Shown piece after piece: positions 25,666-34,833 of a stretch of DNA of 64,000 nt (position 1 is its first letter; every line of letters begins with the position of its first letter). Source of the DNA: Hydrogenophaga sp. BPS33 (lineage in GTDB: Bacteria; Pseudomonadota; Gammaproteobacteria; Burkholderiales; Burkholderiaceae_C); assembly GCF_009859475.1 (NCBI RefSeq), contig NZ_CP044549.1:4774001-4838000 (forward strand). Reading direction: 5' to 3'. The notes under the pieces were generated by a model, which saw nothing but the letters and a program-made list of their open reading frames with translations, ran no database searches and was not told the origin of the DNA. Both the position numbers and the translations under genes were made by a program.

Positions 25666-27390
25666 ATGATTCTGGTTCCCCAAGACAAGATCGCCGACTA
25701 CGTCGGCAAAGGTTGGTGGGGCGAGCGCACGATGGGCGAGATCCTCATCGAGACAGCCCTGCGACAGCCCGATGCGCTGGCCGTCACCGACCCGCCCAAC
25801 CTGGCCGCGATCTGCGGCGTGGCACCGCGCCGCTGGAGCTGGTCGCAGTTGCTGCAGGAAGTCGGCCGTTTCACCGCTTTCCTGCACGCCCAAGGCCTGC
25901 GCAAGGACGACGTGGTCGTCGTGCAGTTGCCCAATTCGGTCGAGCTGCACGCGATCTACCTGGCCTGTGCGGCCAGCGGCATCCTGGTCTCGCCGGTGCC
26001 GGTGCAATACCGGGGCCACGAGCTCACGCACGTGCTGGGCAGCACCGGCGCGGCGTTGGCCATTACCACCACCCGCGTCGGCAACCATGCCCTGGCGCAG
26101 GGATGGGCCGAACTCGCGCCGCGCATGGCGGACAGCTTGAAGCAGGTGTGGGCGCTGGGCGATGCGCCGCCCCCCGGCGTGCACGCCATGCGGCCCGCGC
26201 TGGACGCCACCACGCCGTGGAGCGCGCAGGCACTGCGCGACCACATGGCGCGCATCGGCGTGACCGCGCACGACGTGCTCACCATCTGCTGGACCTCGGG
26301 CACCGAAGCGCGTCCCAAGGGCGTGCCGCGCAACCACAACGAATGGTTGATCGTCGGGCAGTCGGTGATCGACGCGGGCCAGTTGCAGCCCGGCGCGCAG
26401 ATGGTCATTCCGTTCCCGTTCGTGAACATGGCCGGCATCTCCACCAGCCTGGCGGCGTGGTTGCTGGTGGGTGGCACGCTGCACCACCACCACCCGTTCG
26501 ACCTCGACGTGTTCATCGCCCAGTTGCGCGACGAGCCCACCGACTACACCGTGGCCGCGCCGGCGGTGCTGGCGATGCTGCTCAAGGAGCCGTCGAAGCT
26601 CGATGGCGTGAACCTCGGTCGCCTCAAGCGCGTGGGCTCGGGCGGTGGGCCGGTGGCGGCCTGGCTGTTCGAGCAGTTCGCGCAGAAGTTCGGCGTGGAG
26701 ATCGTCAACTACTTCGGCTCCAACGAAGGCGCGGCCCTCTCTTCGGCCCCGCAGGACATTCCCGATCAACACGAGCGCAGCCAGTACTTCCCGCGCCTGG
26801 GGGTGGACGGCTTCGAATGGTCGCTGTCGAACTCGAAGAAGATCCGCACCCGCCTGGTCGACCTGGAAACGGGCGAGGACATCCAGGTGGCGGGCCGCGT
26901 CGGCGAACTGCGCTTCCAGGGCGCGACGATCTTCAGCGGTTACTACAAGACGCCCGAACTCACCGCACGCGCCTTCGACGAACAGGGCTACTACCGCACC
27001 GGCGACCTGTTCGAGATCGCGGGCGAGCGCCTGCAGTACTACCGCTTCGCCGGCCGCCACAAGGACATCGTGATCCGGGGCGGCATGAACATCTCGTCCG
27101 AAGAAGTGGAAGGCCTGTTGCTGGCGCACCCGAAGGTGCGCGAGGCAGCGGTGATCGGTGTGCCCGATCTCGTGCTCGGCGAGCGCGTGTGCGCGGTGGT
27201 GGCGGCGCAACCGGGCGAGGCCATCACCCTGGAAGACCTGGTGGACTTTCTGCGCGGCAAGGAACAGGTGGCGTCCTTCAAGTGGCCGGAGAAGCTGGTG
27301 GTGATGGACCAGTTGCCGCGCAACCCCTTGGGCAAGGTGCTCAAGCGCGACCTGCGCGAACAGATCTGCCCCAAGGAGGCCGCCGCATGA
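25666..27390 (+). CDS. AMP-binding acyl/aryl-CoA ligase
   Basis: A 574-residue ANL-superfamily enzyme. The ATP loop is ICWTSGTEARPKGVPRNH, the A5 region is YYRTGDLFEIAG, the hinge region is GRHKDIVIRGGMNIS, and the C-terminal catalytic Lys is in PRNPLGKVLKRDL. It activates a carboxylate with ATP and passes it to CoA. It follows the first CCO by 11 bp, so it probably activates an acid derived from the CCO product aldehyde. The stop overlaps the next start (ATGA). The closest type (aromatic, fatty or crotonobetaine-like) is not resolved. Confidence 0.91.
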   Translation: MILVPQDKIADYVGKGWWGERTMGEILIETALRQPDALAVTDPPNLAAICGVAPRRWSWSQLLQEVGRFTAFLHAQGLRKDDVVVVQLPNSVELHAIYLACAASGILVSPVPVQYRGHELTHVLGSTGAALAITTTRVGNHALAQGWAELAPRMADSLKQVWALGDAPPPGVHAMRPALDATTPWSAQALRDHMARIGVTAHDVLTICWTSGTEARPKGVPRNHNEWLIVGQSVIDAGQLQPGAQMVIPFPFVNMAGISTSLAAWLLVGGTLHHHHPFDLDVFIAQLRDEPTDYTVAAPAVLAMLLKEPSKLDGVNLGRLKRVGSGGGPVAAWLFEQFAQKFGVEIVNYFGSNEGAALSSAPQDIPDQHERSQYFPRLGVDGFEWSLSNSKKIRTRLVDLETGEDIQVAGRVGELRFQGATIFSGYYKTPELTARAFDEQGYYRTGDLFEIAGERLQYYRFAGRHKDIVIRGGMNISSEEVEGLLLAHPKVREAAVIGVPDLVLGERVCAVVAAQPGEAITLEDLVDFLRGKEQVASFKWPEKLVVMDQLPRNPLGKVLKRDLREQICPKEAAA

Positions 27391-28091
27391 AGACCACCGT
27401 GCTTCTTTTGCCCGGCATGCTCAACGACGCCAGCCTGTGGGACGCGGTGGCCGCGCCACTGGCGGCGGTGGCCGACGTGCGCCGCGTGCCCACGCTGACC
27501 CAGGCCTCGGTGCCCGCGATGGCCGACGTGGCCTGGCAACGGCTGGCCGATCTGCCGGCCGATGCGCCGGTGGTGCTGGCCGGCTTCTCGCTCGGTGGCT
27601 ACGTGGCCATCGACATGCTGGCGCGGCCGCAACGCGCGCTGCAGGCCGCCGTGCTGGTGTCCACCTCGGCGCGTCCGGAGTCGCCCGAATCGCAGGCCGC
27701 GCGGGAAAAGACCATTGCCGGCCTGCGCAAGAACTTTGCGCGCATGGTCGAAGGCATCGCCGGTTTCGTCTCGCACCAGCCCGATACGCCGGCGCGCATC
27801 ACACCCATGATGCTGGCCGTGGGCATGGAGACCGCCATCGGACAGAACCAGGCCATCTCGCAACGCCACGACCACCGTGCCGCGCTGGGCAAGCTCGCGC
27901 TGCCGGTGGCGGTGCTGTGCGGCGAACAAGACCGCGTCACGCCGCCCGAGCTGTCCAGGGAATTGGCCGCGCTGATACCGCAGGCCACGCTGCGGCTGGT
28001 GGACGACTGCGGGCACATGCTGCCCATCGAGCAGCCCGCCGCGGTGGTGCAAGCCATCCACGACGCGGTAGAGCGATCACGACAACATTGA
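27387..28091 (+). CDS. Alpha/beta hydrolase
   Basis: A 234-residue alpha/beta hydrolase. The nucleophile is S68 in AGFSLGGYVA; the acid is in CGEQDRVTPPE and the base His in DCGHMLPIEQP. A perfect AAGGAGG site lies within the end of the ligase gene, and start and stop overlap by 4 bp. There is no signal peptide, so it is cytosolic. It could be an ester, lactone, enol-lactone or thioester hydrolase in the CCO pathway. The oxyanion segment LLPGMLNDASLW resembles the HGxx region with a Pro. Confidence 0.9.
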   Translation: MKTTVLLLPGMLNDASLWDAVAAPLAAVADVRRVPTLTQASVPAMADVAWQRLADLPADAPVVLAGFSLGGYVAIDMLARPQRALQAAVLVSTSARPESPESQAAREKTIAGLRKNFARMVEGIAGFVSHQPDTPARITPMMLAVGMETAIGQNQAISQRHDHRAALGKLALPVAVLCGEQDRVTPPELSRELAALIPQATLRLVDDCGHMLPIEQPAAVVQAIHDAVERSRQH

Positions 28092-28111
28092 CCACAACGT
28101 AGGAGACAAAC

Positions 28112-29092
28112 ATGCAAAGACGAATGCTGATGCTGGCCGTGGCCGGCGCCCTGTGCGCGAGCACCCTGCCCGCCCATGCCCAGACCTTCCCGGAGCGGCC
28201 CGTGCGCGTGGTGGTGCCGTTCGCGCCCGGCAATACGCTGGACGCCTCGTTGCGCCAGGTGGCCGAGGAGTTCCGCAAGAACACCGGCCAGGCGCTGATC
28301 GTGGACAACAAGCCCGGTGGCGGCGGCACCATCGCGGCGATGACGGTGGCGCAGGCCCCGGCCGACGGCTACACGCTGCTGCTCACCAACACCAGCATGC
28401 TGGCCATCAACCCGCACACCTTCAGCAAGCTGCCGTACGACGCGGAGAAAACCTTCAAGCCCGTCACCGGCTTCCTCGGTGCCTCGCTGGTGCTCGCGGT
28501 GAACGCCGCCAAGGTGCCGGCCAACACCTTGAAGGACTTCATCGCCTGGAACAAGACCAACCCGGCCGGCGGCGTGTCCTACGCCTCGTTCACGGCGGGC
28601 AACTCCTCGCACTTCGCGGGCGTTCTCCTGAACAAGCGCGCCGGCATCGACATGGTGCACGTGCCCTACAACGGCACGCCCCCGGCCGTGCAAGGCCTGC
28701 TCGCGGGCGATGTGCAGGCGGCCTTCCTGCCGCTGCTGGCGGTCAAGCCCCACGTGGAGTCCGGCAAGGTCAAGGTGCTGGCGATCTCCACGCCCAAGCG
28801 CTCCGATCTGCTGCCCGCCGTGCCCACCTTCACCGAGCAGGGCTTCGCGGATCTGGAGATCTACATCTGGTCCGGCATCTCGGCGCCCGCGGCCACGCCG
28901 GACGCGGTGGTCAGCAAGCTCAACGCCGAGTTCGTCAAGGCACTGCAGTCGCCCGAGATCGTGCAGAAATGGCGCGCGATCGACTTCGAACCCATGCCCA
29001 TGACGCCCAAGCAGTACCACGACTACGTGCAGGTCGACAGCAAGCGCTGGGCCGAGGCGGTGAAGATTTCCGGCTTCAAGGCGAGCGAATGA
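28112..29092 (+). CDS. Bug-family periplasmic solute receptor
   Basis: A 326-residue Bug protein with signal peptide MQRRMLMLAVAGALCASTLP followed by AHAQ and core motifs VRVVVPFAPGNTLDASL, VDNKPGGGGTIAA, PADGYTLLLTN, KLPYDAE and HVPYNG. AGGAGACAAAC precedes the ATG. It is in the CCO operon; its stop overlaps the start of the flavin oxidoreductase by 4 bp. It likely captures an acidic pathway substrate in the periplasm. There is no TctAB partner here. Confidence 0.92.
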   Translation: MQRRMLMLAVAGALCASTLPAHAQTFPERPVRVVVPFAPGNTLDASLRQVAEEFRKNTGQALIVDNKPGGGGTIAAMTVAQAPADGYTLLLTNTSMLAINPHTFSKLPYDAEKTFKPVTGFLGASLVLAVNAAKVPANTLKDFIAWNKTNPAGGVSYASFTAGNSSHFAGVLLNKRAGIDMVHVPYNGTPPAVQGLLAGDVQAAFLPLLAVKPHVESGKVKVLAISTPKRSDLLPAVPTFTEQGFADLEIYIWSGISAPAATPDAVVSKLNAEFVKALQSPEIVQKWRAIDFEPMPMTPKQYHDYVQVDSKRWAEAVKISGFKASE

Positions 29093-30072
29093 CATCACAC
29101 GATTTTCTGGCGCGCCTGAAGGTGCCCGTGGTCTCCGCGCCCATGTTCCTGATCTCGGGCCCGCAGCTGGTGGTGGCAGCCTGCCGCGCCGGCATCGTGG
29201 GCGCCTTCCCCACGCCCAATGCGCGCCCGATCGAGGCGCTGGACCTGTGGATGCGCGAGATCACCGAGGCGCTGGCCCGCGCGCGCGACGAGCAAGCCGC
29301 CGAGACCATCGGACCCTGGTGCGCCAACCTGGTGACCCATTCGTCCAACACGCGCCTGGCCGACGATCTGCGCCTGATCGCGCAGTACCAGCCGCCCATC
29401 GTGGTCACCGCGCTGGGCAGCCCGAAACCGGCGATGCAGACCGTGCACGGCTACGGCGGCCTGGTGATCGCCGACGTCACCAACCTCACGCTGGCGCGCA
29501 AGGCCGTGGCCGCGGGCGCCGATGGGCTGGCCTGCATCTGCACCGGCGCGGGCGGCCACACCGGCTCGCTCTCGCCCTTCGCCTTCGTGAGCGCGGTGCG
29601 CGAGTTCTTTGACGGCCTGGTGATCGTCGGCGGCGGCATCACCGATGGCTGGGGCGTGGCCGGCGCGGTGGCCTCGGGTGCGGACCTGATCTACATGGGC
29701 ACGCGCTTCATCGCCACCCAGGAAAGCATGGCCGATGCGGCCTACAAGCAGATGCTGGTGGACTGCACGGTGGACGACATCGTGGTGAGCGCCGGCCTCA
29801 CCGGCACGCCCGCGAGCTGGCTCAAACCCTCGCTGCGCGCGCGCGGCATGGACCCGGACAACCTGCCCGCCGCCCCACCGCGCAGCTACGACAGCAACGA
29901 CGTGGACAAGCCCTCGAAGTGGCGCGACATCTGGGCCGCCGGCCAGGGCGTGGGCGCCATCAAGGCCGTGGACACGGTCGACACCGTGGTGAAGCAGCTC
30001 CAGGCCGAATACGCCAGCGCAGGGCAGCGCTTCTCCAGCAAATTGCAAGGAAAGATTCATCATGGAAGTTGA
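29089..30072 (+). CDS. NAD(P)H-dependent flavin oxidoreductase (nitronate monooxygenase family)
   Basis: A 327-residue FMN TIM-barrel protein of the 2-nitropropane dioxygenase/NMO family. The proposed catalytic H157 is in CTGAGGHTGSLSP, and phosphate-binding motifs are IVGGGITDG and ADLIYMGTRFIAT. Relatives oxidise nitronates or act as NADH:quinone or enoyl reductases. It overlaps the Bug gene by 4 bp and the second CCO gene by 11 bp, so it is tightly coupled in the operon. In this pathway a reductase role on an enoyl or quinone intermediate is as likely as nitronate oxidation. Confidence 0.88.
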   Translation: MTSHDFLARLKVPVVSAPMFLISGPQLVVAACRAGIVGAFPTPNARPIEALDLWMREITEALARARDEQAAETIGPWCANLVTHSSNTRLADDLRLIAQYQPPIVVTALGSPKPAMQTVHGYGGLVIADVTNLTLARKAVAAGADGLACICTGAGGHTGSLSPFAFVSAVREFFDGLVIVGGGITDGWGVAGAVASGADLIYMGTRFIATQESMADAAYKQMLVDCTVDDIVVSAGLTGTPASWLKPSLRARGMDPDNLPAAPPRSYDSNDVDKPSKWRDIWAAGQGVGAIKAVDTVDTVVKQLQAEYASAGQRFSSKLQGKIHHGS

Positions 30073-31546
30073 AGTCGTGGAACGCGTACCGCACACGCTC
30101 GTGCCGGGCGAACACCCCTACATGACCGGGCCTTTCGCCCCCAACTACGACGAGGTCAACGCGACCGAACTGGAGGTGATCGGCGAAGTGCCCAAGCGCC
30201 TCAAGGGCGTGTACCTGCGTAACACGCAGAACCCGATCCACCAGCCGCTGGGCACCTACCACCCCTTCGATGGCGACGGCATGCTGCACGCCCTGCACTT
30301 CGACGAAGGCCGCTGCGAATACCGCAACCGCTTCGTGCGCACGCAGGCCTTCCACGAGGAACAGGCCGCAGGCCACGCGCTGTACGCGGGCCTGATCGAC
30401 AAGCCCACGCTCGCGCAAAAGCCCGGCTGGGGCGCGCGCGGCGGCCTGCGCGACAGCGCCGCCACCGACGTGATCGTGCACGCCGGCAGCGCGCTGGCCA
30501 CCTTCTACCAGTGCGGCGAGCCTTACCGGCTGGACGCGCGCACCCTGGCCACGCGCGGCACCTCGGCCTGGGGCGAACGCGTGATGGCCGATGGCGGCAT
30601 CTCCGCCCACCCCAAGGTGGACCCGCGCACCGGCGACCTGCTGTTCTTCAACTACTCGAAGAAGGCGCCCTACATGTTCTACGGCGAGGTCGACCGCAAC
30701 GACCAGCTGGTGCACTACGTGCCGGTGCCGCTGCCCGGCCCGCGCCTGCCGCACGACATGGCCTTCACCGAGAACTTCGCCATCCTCAACGACTTCCCGC
30801 TGCACTGGGACGAAGAGGCCTTGACGCAGAACCGCCACAAGCTGGTGTACCGCGAGCAGCAGCCTTCGCGCTTTGCCATCGTGCCGCGCCGCCACGCACC
30901 GCAGACCGGTGTGCGCTGGTTCGAGGCCAGCCCCACCTATGTATTGCACTGGCTCAACGCGTGGGAAGAAGGCGATGAGATCGTGCTGCACGGCTATCAC
31001 CAGGCCACGCCCATGCCCAAGAAGGGCTACGACAACAGCGGCAACACGCTCGGGCCCGACCGCTACGGGCCCACGCTGTACGAATGGCGCTTCAACCTCA
31101 AGACCGGCCGCACGCACGAACGCCGGCTGGACGACCGCCTGCTGGAGTTCGGCATGATCAACGTGCAGTACTGGGGCCGGCCCTACCGCTATTCCTACAA
31201 CATGATCGCCAAGCCCGGCGCCTTCCTGTTCGACGGCCTCCTGCGCTTCGACTGGACCACCGGCGAGTCGCAGCAATACCTCTTTGGCGAAGACCGCTAC
31301 GGCAGCGAGTCGCCCATGGCGCCGTGCTTCGATGCCACCGCCGAAGACGACGGCTACGTGGTCAGCTTCGTCACCGACATGAAGGCCGACCGCTCCGAAT
31401 GCCTGGTGCTCGACGCCAGCGACCTGGCCAAGGGCCCGGTCGCGCGCATCCTCCTGCCCCACCGCATCAGCAGCGGCACGCACGCCTGCTGGGCCGACGC
31501 GTCCGAATTCGCCCCCTCTTCTTCGCCACAGAAAGCACACGCATGA
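30062..31546 (+). CDS. Carotenoid oxygenase family dioxygenase, copy 2
   Basis: A 494-residue beta-propeller dioxygenase. Iron ligands are H183 (ISAHPKVDPRTG), H231 (LPHDMAFTE), H296 (VLHWLNAWEEGDE) and H474 (SGTHACW). It shares the fold and several blocks with copy 1 but differs along most of its length, so it is a diverged paralogue rather than a recent copy. The N-terminus YLRNTQNPIHQPLG differs from the RNGPNAYY of copy 1. The start lies inside the end of the previous gene (11-bp overlap) with AAGGAAAG upstream. Two different CCOs in one operon suggest two cleavage steps, a hetero-complex or different substrates. Confidence 0.93.
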   Translation: MEVEVVERVPHTLVPGEHPYMTGPFAPNYDEVNATELEVIGEVPKRLKGVYLRNTQNPIHQPLGTYHPFDGDGMLHALHFDEGRCEYRNRFVRTQAFHEEQAAGHALYAGLIDKPTLAQKPGWGARGGLRDSAATDVIVHAGSALATFYQCGEPYRLDARTLATRGTSAWGERVMADGGISAHPKVDPRTGDLLFFNYSKKAPYMFYGEVDRNDQLVHYVPVPLPGPRLPHDMAFTENFAILNDFPLHWDEEALTQNRHKLVYREQQPSRFAIVPRRHAPQTGVRWFEASPTYVLHWLNAWEEGDEIVLHGYHQATPMPKKGYDNSGNTLGPDRYGPTLYEWRFNLKTGRTHERRLDDRLLEFGMINVQYWGRPYRYSYNMIAKPGAFLFDGLLRFDWTTGESQQYLFGEDRYGSESPMAPCFDATAEDDGYVVSFVTDMKADRSECLVLDASDLAKGPVARILLPHRISSGTHACWADASEFAPSSSPQKAHA

Positions 31547-32781
31547 GCGCACCCACCTACATCCTCGGCGGCCACCAGACCGACTTTGCCAAAGTCTGGT
31601 CCCGCAACGGCCAGGACATCTCCGACATGACGCGCGAGACCACGCTCGGCGCGCTCGAAGCCTGCGGCCTGGACGCGAGTGCGATCGAGAGCATCCACGT
31701 CGGCAACGCCTTTGGCGAATTGCAGCGCCAGCAGGCGCACCTGGGCGCGCTGGTGGCGCAGGTGGTGCCCGAACTCTGGGGTGTGCCGGCCATGCGCCAC
31801 GAAGGGGCTTGCGCGTCCTCGTCGCTGGCGGTGCTCAGCGCCATGGCCGAGATCGAAGCCGGCCGCTACGACTGCGTGCTGGTGCTCGGCGTGGAGGAGT
31901 TCAAGAACCTGCCGGGCAACGAGGCCTCGATGAACCAGAACGCCGCCGCCTGGCAAGGCCATGAAGGCTTCGACTGCAAGTTCATGTGGCCCGCCGCCTT
32001 CGGCCGCGTGGCGCAAGAGTACGAGCGCCGCTATGGCCTGGACCGGCGCCACCTCAACCGCATCGCCGAGATCAACTACACCAACGCCAAGTCGAACCCG
32101 CTGGCGCAGACGCGCAAGTGGGCCTTCGACGAGCTCAGCTTCACCGACGACGACCAGGCCAACCCCTGGATCGAACCCGGCACGCGCCGCCAGGACTGCG
32201 GCCAGATCACCGACGGCGGCGCGGCCATCGTGCTGGCCTCGCCGCGCTTCGCGGCCGAACACGCCAAGCGCACCGGCCGCTCGCTTGAGGGCATGGCGCG
32301 CATCAGCGGCTGGGGCCACCGCAACGCCGGCATTCGTCTTCAGGACAAGTTCGAACGCAGCCGCAACGAGCCCTACGTGTTCCCGCACCTGCGCACCGCG
32401 CTGGAAGACGCGTGGCGGCGCGCCGGTGTCTCGGGCGTGAACGACATGGACGGTGTGGAAACGCACGACTGCTTCACCACCACCGAATACGTGGCGATCG
32501 ACCACCTGGGCCTGACCCCGCCAGGCCAGAGCTGGCAGGCGGTGGAAGACGGCAGCATCGCGCCCGGCGGCCGCTGCCCCATCAACATGAGCGGTGGCCT
32601 GATCGGCTGCGGCCACCCGGTGGGCGCCACCGGCAGCCGCATGCTGCTGGATGCCGCGCGCCAGGTCACCGGCACCGCGGACGCGGCCCAGATCGACGGC
32701 GCGCGCCGCCTGCAGACGCTCAACATCGGCGGCTCCTGCGCCACCGTGGTGAGCTTCGTCGTCGAAACCGCTGGCGCGTGA
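31543..32781 (+). CDS. SCP-x-type thiolase
   Basis: A 412-residue thiolase of the SCP-x/non-specific lipid-transfer type. The nucleophilic Cys is in HEGACASSSLAVL, the His is in GCGHPVGATGS, and the second Cys in GGSCATVVSF. The start overlaps the CCO stop (ATGA). It cleaves a 3-ketoacyl-CoA with CoA or runs the reverse condensation. In the operon it would act after the ligase on a beta-oxidised side chain, yet no enoyl-CoA hydratase is encoded next to it. The hydratase could come from the 58986 gene or elsewhere. Confidence 0.92.
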   Translation: MSAPTYILGGHQTDFAKVWSRNGQDISDMTRETTLGALEACGLDASAIESIHVGNAFGELQRQQAHLGALVAQVVPELWGVPAMRHEGACASSSLAVLSAMAEIEAGRYDCVLVLGVEEFKNLPGNEASMNQNAAAWQGHEGFDCKFMWPAAFGRVAQEYERRYGLDRRHLNRIAEINYTNAKSNPLAQTRKWAFDELSFTDDDQANPWIEPGTRRQDCGQITDGGAAIVLASPRFAAEHAKRTGRSLEGMARISGWGHRNAGIRLQDKFERSRNEPYVFPHLRTALEDAWRRAGVSGVNDMDGVETHDCFTTTEYVAIDHLGLTPPGQSWQAVEDGSIAPGGRCPINMSGGLIGCGHPVGATGSRMLLDAARQVTGTADAAQIDGARRLQTLNIGGSCATVVSFVVETAGA

Positions 32782-32818
32782 TCGGCGCCACCGCTCTCTT
32801 CTCCTTCCAGGAACCGAC

Positions 32819-33823
32819 ATGACAACCAACAACACCGCCGCAAAGCCATCGCTGTGGCGCAATCCGGCCAACGCCCCGCTGGGCAAACTGATCAGCTTCT
32901 ATGTGCGCTTCACGCCCAGCTACAGCAAGATCGGCTACCACGCCCGCAGCCTGTTCTGGCGCAGCCTGAAGCCCGACTTTCGGGGCCAGACCTGGCTGGT
33001 GATCGGCGGCTCTGAAGGCATTGGCGGCTCGGCCGCGCGCTCGGCGGTGAACGCGGGCGCGCGCCTGATCAGCGTGGGCCGCAGCGCCGAAAAACTCGCC
33101 GCGTTCGCCCAGTCCACCGACCATCCCGAGAACGTGCAAGCCGAGGTGGCCGACTTTTCCTTGCGCAGCCAGGTATGGGCCCTGCTGGACCGCTTGCAGG
33201 CGCAAGGCGTGAAGATCGACGTGCTGGTGAACAACGTCGGCATCCAGAAGCGCGACCAGATCATCACCCAAGAGGGCCTGGAAACCTCGTTCGTCACCAA
33301 CATCCTGAGCCACTACATCTTCACGCGCGAAGCGCTGTCGCGCGGCCTGTTGAAGGACGACGCCACCGTGATCGAAACGGCGTCGGGCGGCATGTACAAC
33401 CACCCGCTGGTGGTGAAGGACCTCAACATCGCCAGCGCCAACCACACGCCTGCCTACCTGGGCGTGCGCGCTTACGGCCTGTCCAAACGCGCCCAGGTGG
33501 TGCTCACCCAGTACTGGCGGCGCAAGTTTGCGGGCACGGGTCGTCGCTTCTATGTGATGCACCCTGGCTGGGTCGACACCGCTGCGGTGGGCCGTTCCAT
33601 GCCGCGTTTTCGCGAGACGCTCAAGTCGGTGCTGCGCAGCGACCCGCAGGGCGCCGACACCATCGTCTACCTGGCCGCCAAGCGGCCCGACCAGCAGTCG
33701 GAGGAGTCGATCTGGTTCGACCGCAAGGAGCGCACCGCCCACATCTTCCCGCGCACCCGGGCCACCACCGATACACCAGAGTCCCTCGTCGCCGCGCTGG
33801 AGACCTACAGCAACCGTTCCTGA
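32819..33823 (+). CDS. SDR-family oxidoreductase (DHRS12/retinol-dehydrogenase-like)
   Basis: A 334-residue extended SDR. A roughly 55-residue N-terminal region precedes the nucleotide motif WLVIGGSEGIGGSAA. NNVG, ETASGG and the catalytic YGLSKRAQ follow. The layout, with a lead segment and LGVRAYGLSKRAQVVLTQYW, fits the retinol-dehydrogenase or DHRS12-like group that acts on alcohols and aldehydes of lipids or polyenes. That fits oxidation of a CCO-derived aldehyde, but this is inference. It lies 37 bp after the thiolase gene. Confidence 0.88.
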   Translation: MTTNNTAAKPSLWRNPANAPLGKLISFYVRFTPSYSKIGYHARSLFWRSLKPDFRGQTWLVIGGSEGIGGSAARSAVNAGARLISVGRSAEKLAAFAQSTDHPENVQAEVADFSLRSQVWALLDRLQAQGVKIDVLVNNVGIQKRDQIITQEGLETSFVTNILSHYIFTREALSRGLLKDDATVIETASGGMYNHPLVVKDLNIASANHTPAYLGVRAYGLSKRAQVVLTQYWRRKFAGTGRRFYVMHPGWVDTAAVGRSMPRFRETLKSVLRSDPQGADTIVYLAAKRPDQQSEESIWFDRKERTAHIFPRTRATTDTPESLVAALETYSNRS

Positions 33824-33850
33824 AAATTTTTAACCCTGGAGACAAAACAC

Positions 33851-34828
33851 ATGAAACACTTCAAACAACTGACTGCGGGCCTCCTGGCCATGGTCACCCT
33901 GTCCATCGCCGGCACGGCTGCGGCGCAGAGCTTTCCCAACCGCCCGATCAAGATCATCGTGAACAGCCCCGCGGGCGGTGGCAACGACTTCATCGCGCGC
34001 ACCATTGCGCAGAAGATGGAAGCGTCGATGAAGCAGCCCGTGGTGGTGGACAACAAGCCCGGCGCGGGCGGCATCATCGCCTCGGACTTCGTCGCCAAGT
34101 CCGCGCCCGATGGCTACACCATCCTGTTCAACGGCCCGCTGATCGTGCAGACCGCCGCGCTCTACAGCAAGCTGCCCTACGACCCGCTGAAAGACTTCAC
34201 GCCCTTGACCGACGTGATCCGCACGCCCCTGTGGCTCGCGGTGAACACCGAGAAGCTGCCCGTGAAGGACATGAAGGAGTTCGTCGCCTACGCCAAGGCC
34301 AACCCCGGCAAGGTCACCTACGGCTCGGTGGGCAGCGGCTCTTCCCACCACCTCTACGGCTACCGCGTGGGCAGCGAGACCGGCACGGAATTGCTGCATG
34401 TCCCCTACAAGGGCGGTGCACCGGCCATGGTGGCGCTCGTCAGCGGTGAAGTGAACGCCGCCTTTGCGGACTACGTGAGCTTGAAGCCCCACGTCGCTTC
34501 CGGCAAGGTGCGCCTGCTGGCCGTCACTGGCACGCAGCGCCCGGCCCTCACACCCGACGTTCCCACGCTGGGCGAACTGGGATTCAAGGGTTTCGAATCC
34601 TACGGTTGGGGCGCCTTGTTCCTGCCCGCCAAGACACCGGCCGACGTGGTGCAGAAACTCCACGCGGAAGTGGCCGCCGCCATCAAGGCACCCGACGTCG
34701 CGGCCAAGTTCACCGACGTGGGATTCGAACTCGGCGGCACGCCGCCGGCGCAGTTCGCCACCATCGTGCAGAACGACTACACCCGTTGGACCACGCTCAT
34801 CAAACAAGTTGGCGTGAAACTGGATTGA
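33851..34828 (+). CDS. Bug-family periplasmic solute receptor
   Basis: A 325-residue Bug protein: signal peptide LLAMVTLSIAGTAAAQ, then SFPNRPIKIIVNSPAGGGND, VDNKPGAGGIIAS, APDGYTILFNG, KLPYDPLKDF and HVPYKGGAP. GGAGAC precedes the ATG. It is followed after 5 bp by a second Bug gene; the two share the fold and several motifs but are clearly different proteins. It belongs to the end of the CCO operon. Confidence 0.92.
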   Translation: MKHFKQLTAGLLAMVTLSIAGTAAAQSFPNRPIKIIVNSPAGGGNDFIARTIAQKMEASMKQPVVVDNKPGAGGIIASDFVAKSAPDGYTILFNGPLIVQTAALYSKLPYDPLKDFTPLTDVIRTPLWLAVNTEKLPVKDMKEFVAYAKANPGKVTYGSVGSGSSHHLYGYRVGSETGTELLHVPYKGGAPAMVALVSGEVNAAFADYVSLKPHVASGKVRLLAVTGTQRPALTPDVPTLGELGFKGFESYGWGALFLPAKTPADVVQKLHAEVAAAIKAPDVAAKFTDVGFELGGTPPAQFATIVQNDYTRWTTLIKQVGVKLD

Positions 34829-34833
34829 TCACC

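Noticed and set aside
25386..28091. A 901-residue open frame over the ligase and hydrolase
   Set aside because: It is a shifted reading of the ligase gene that joins the hydrolase frame. The hydrolase has its own strong ribosome-binding site and ATG at 27387.
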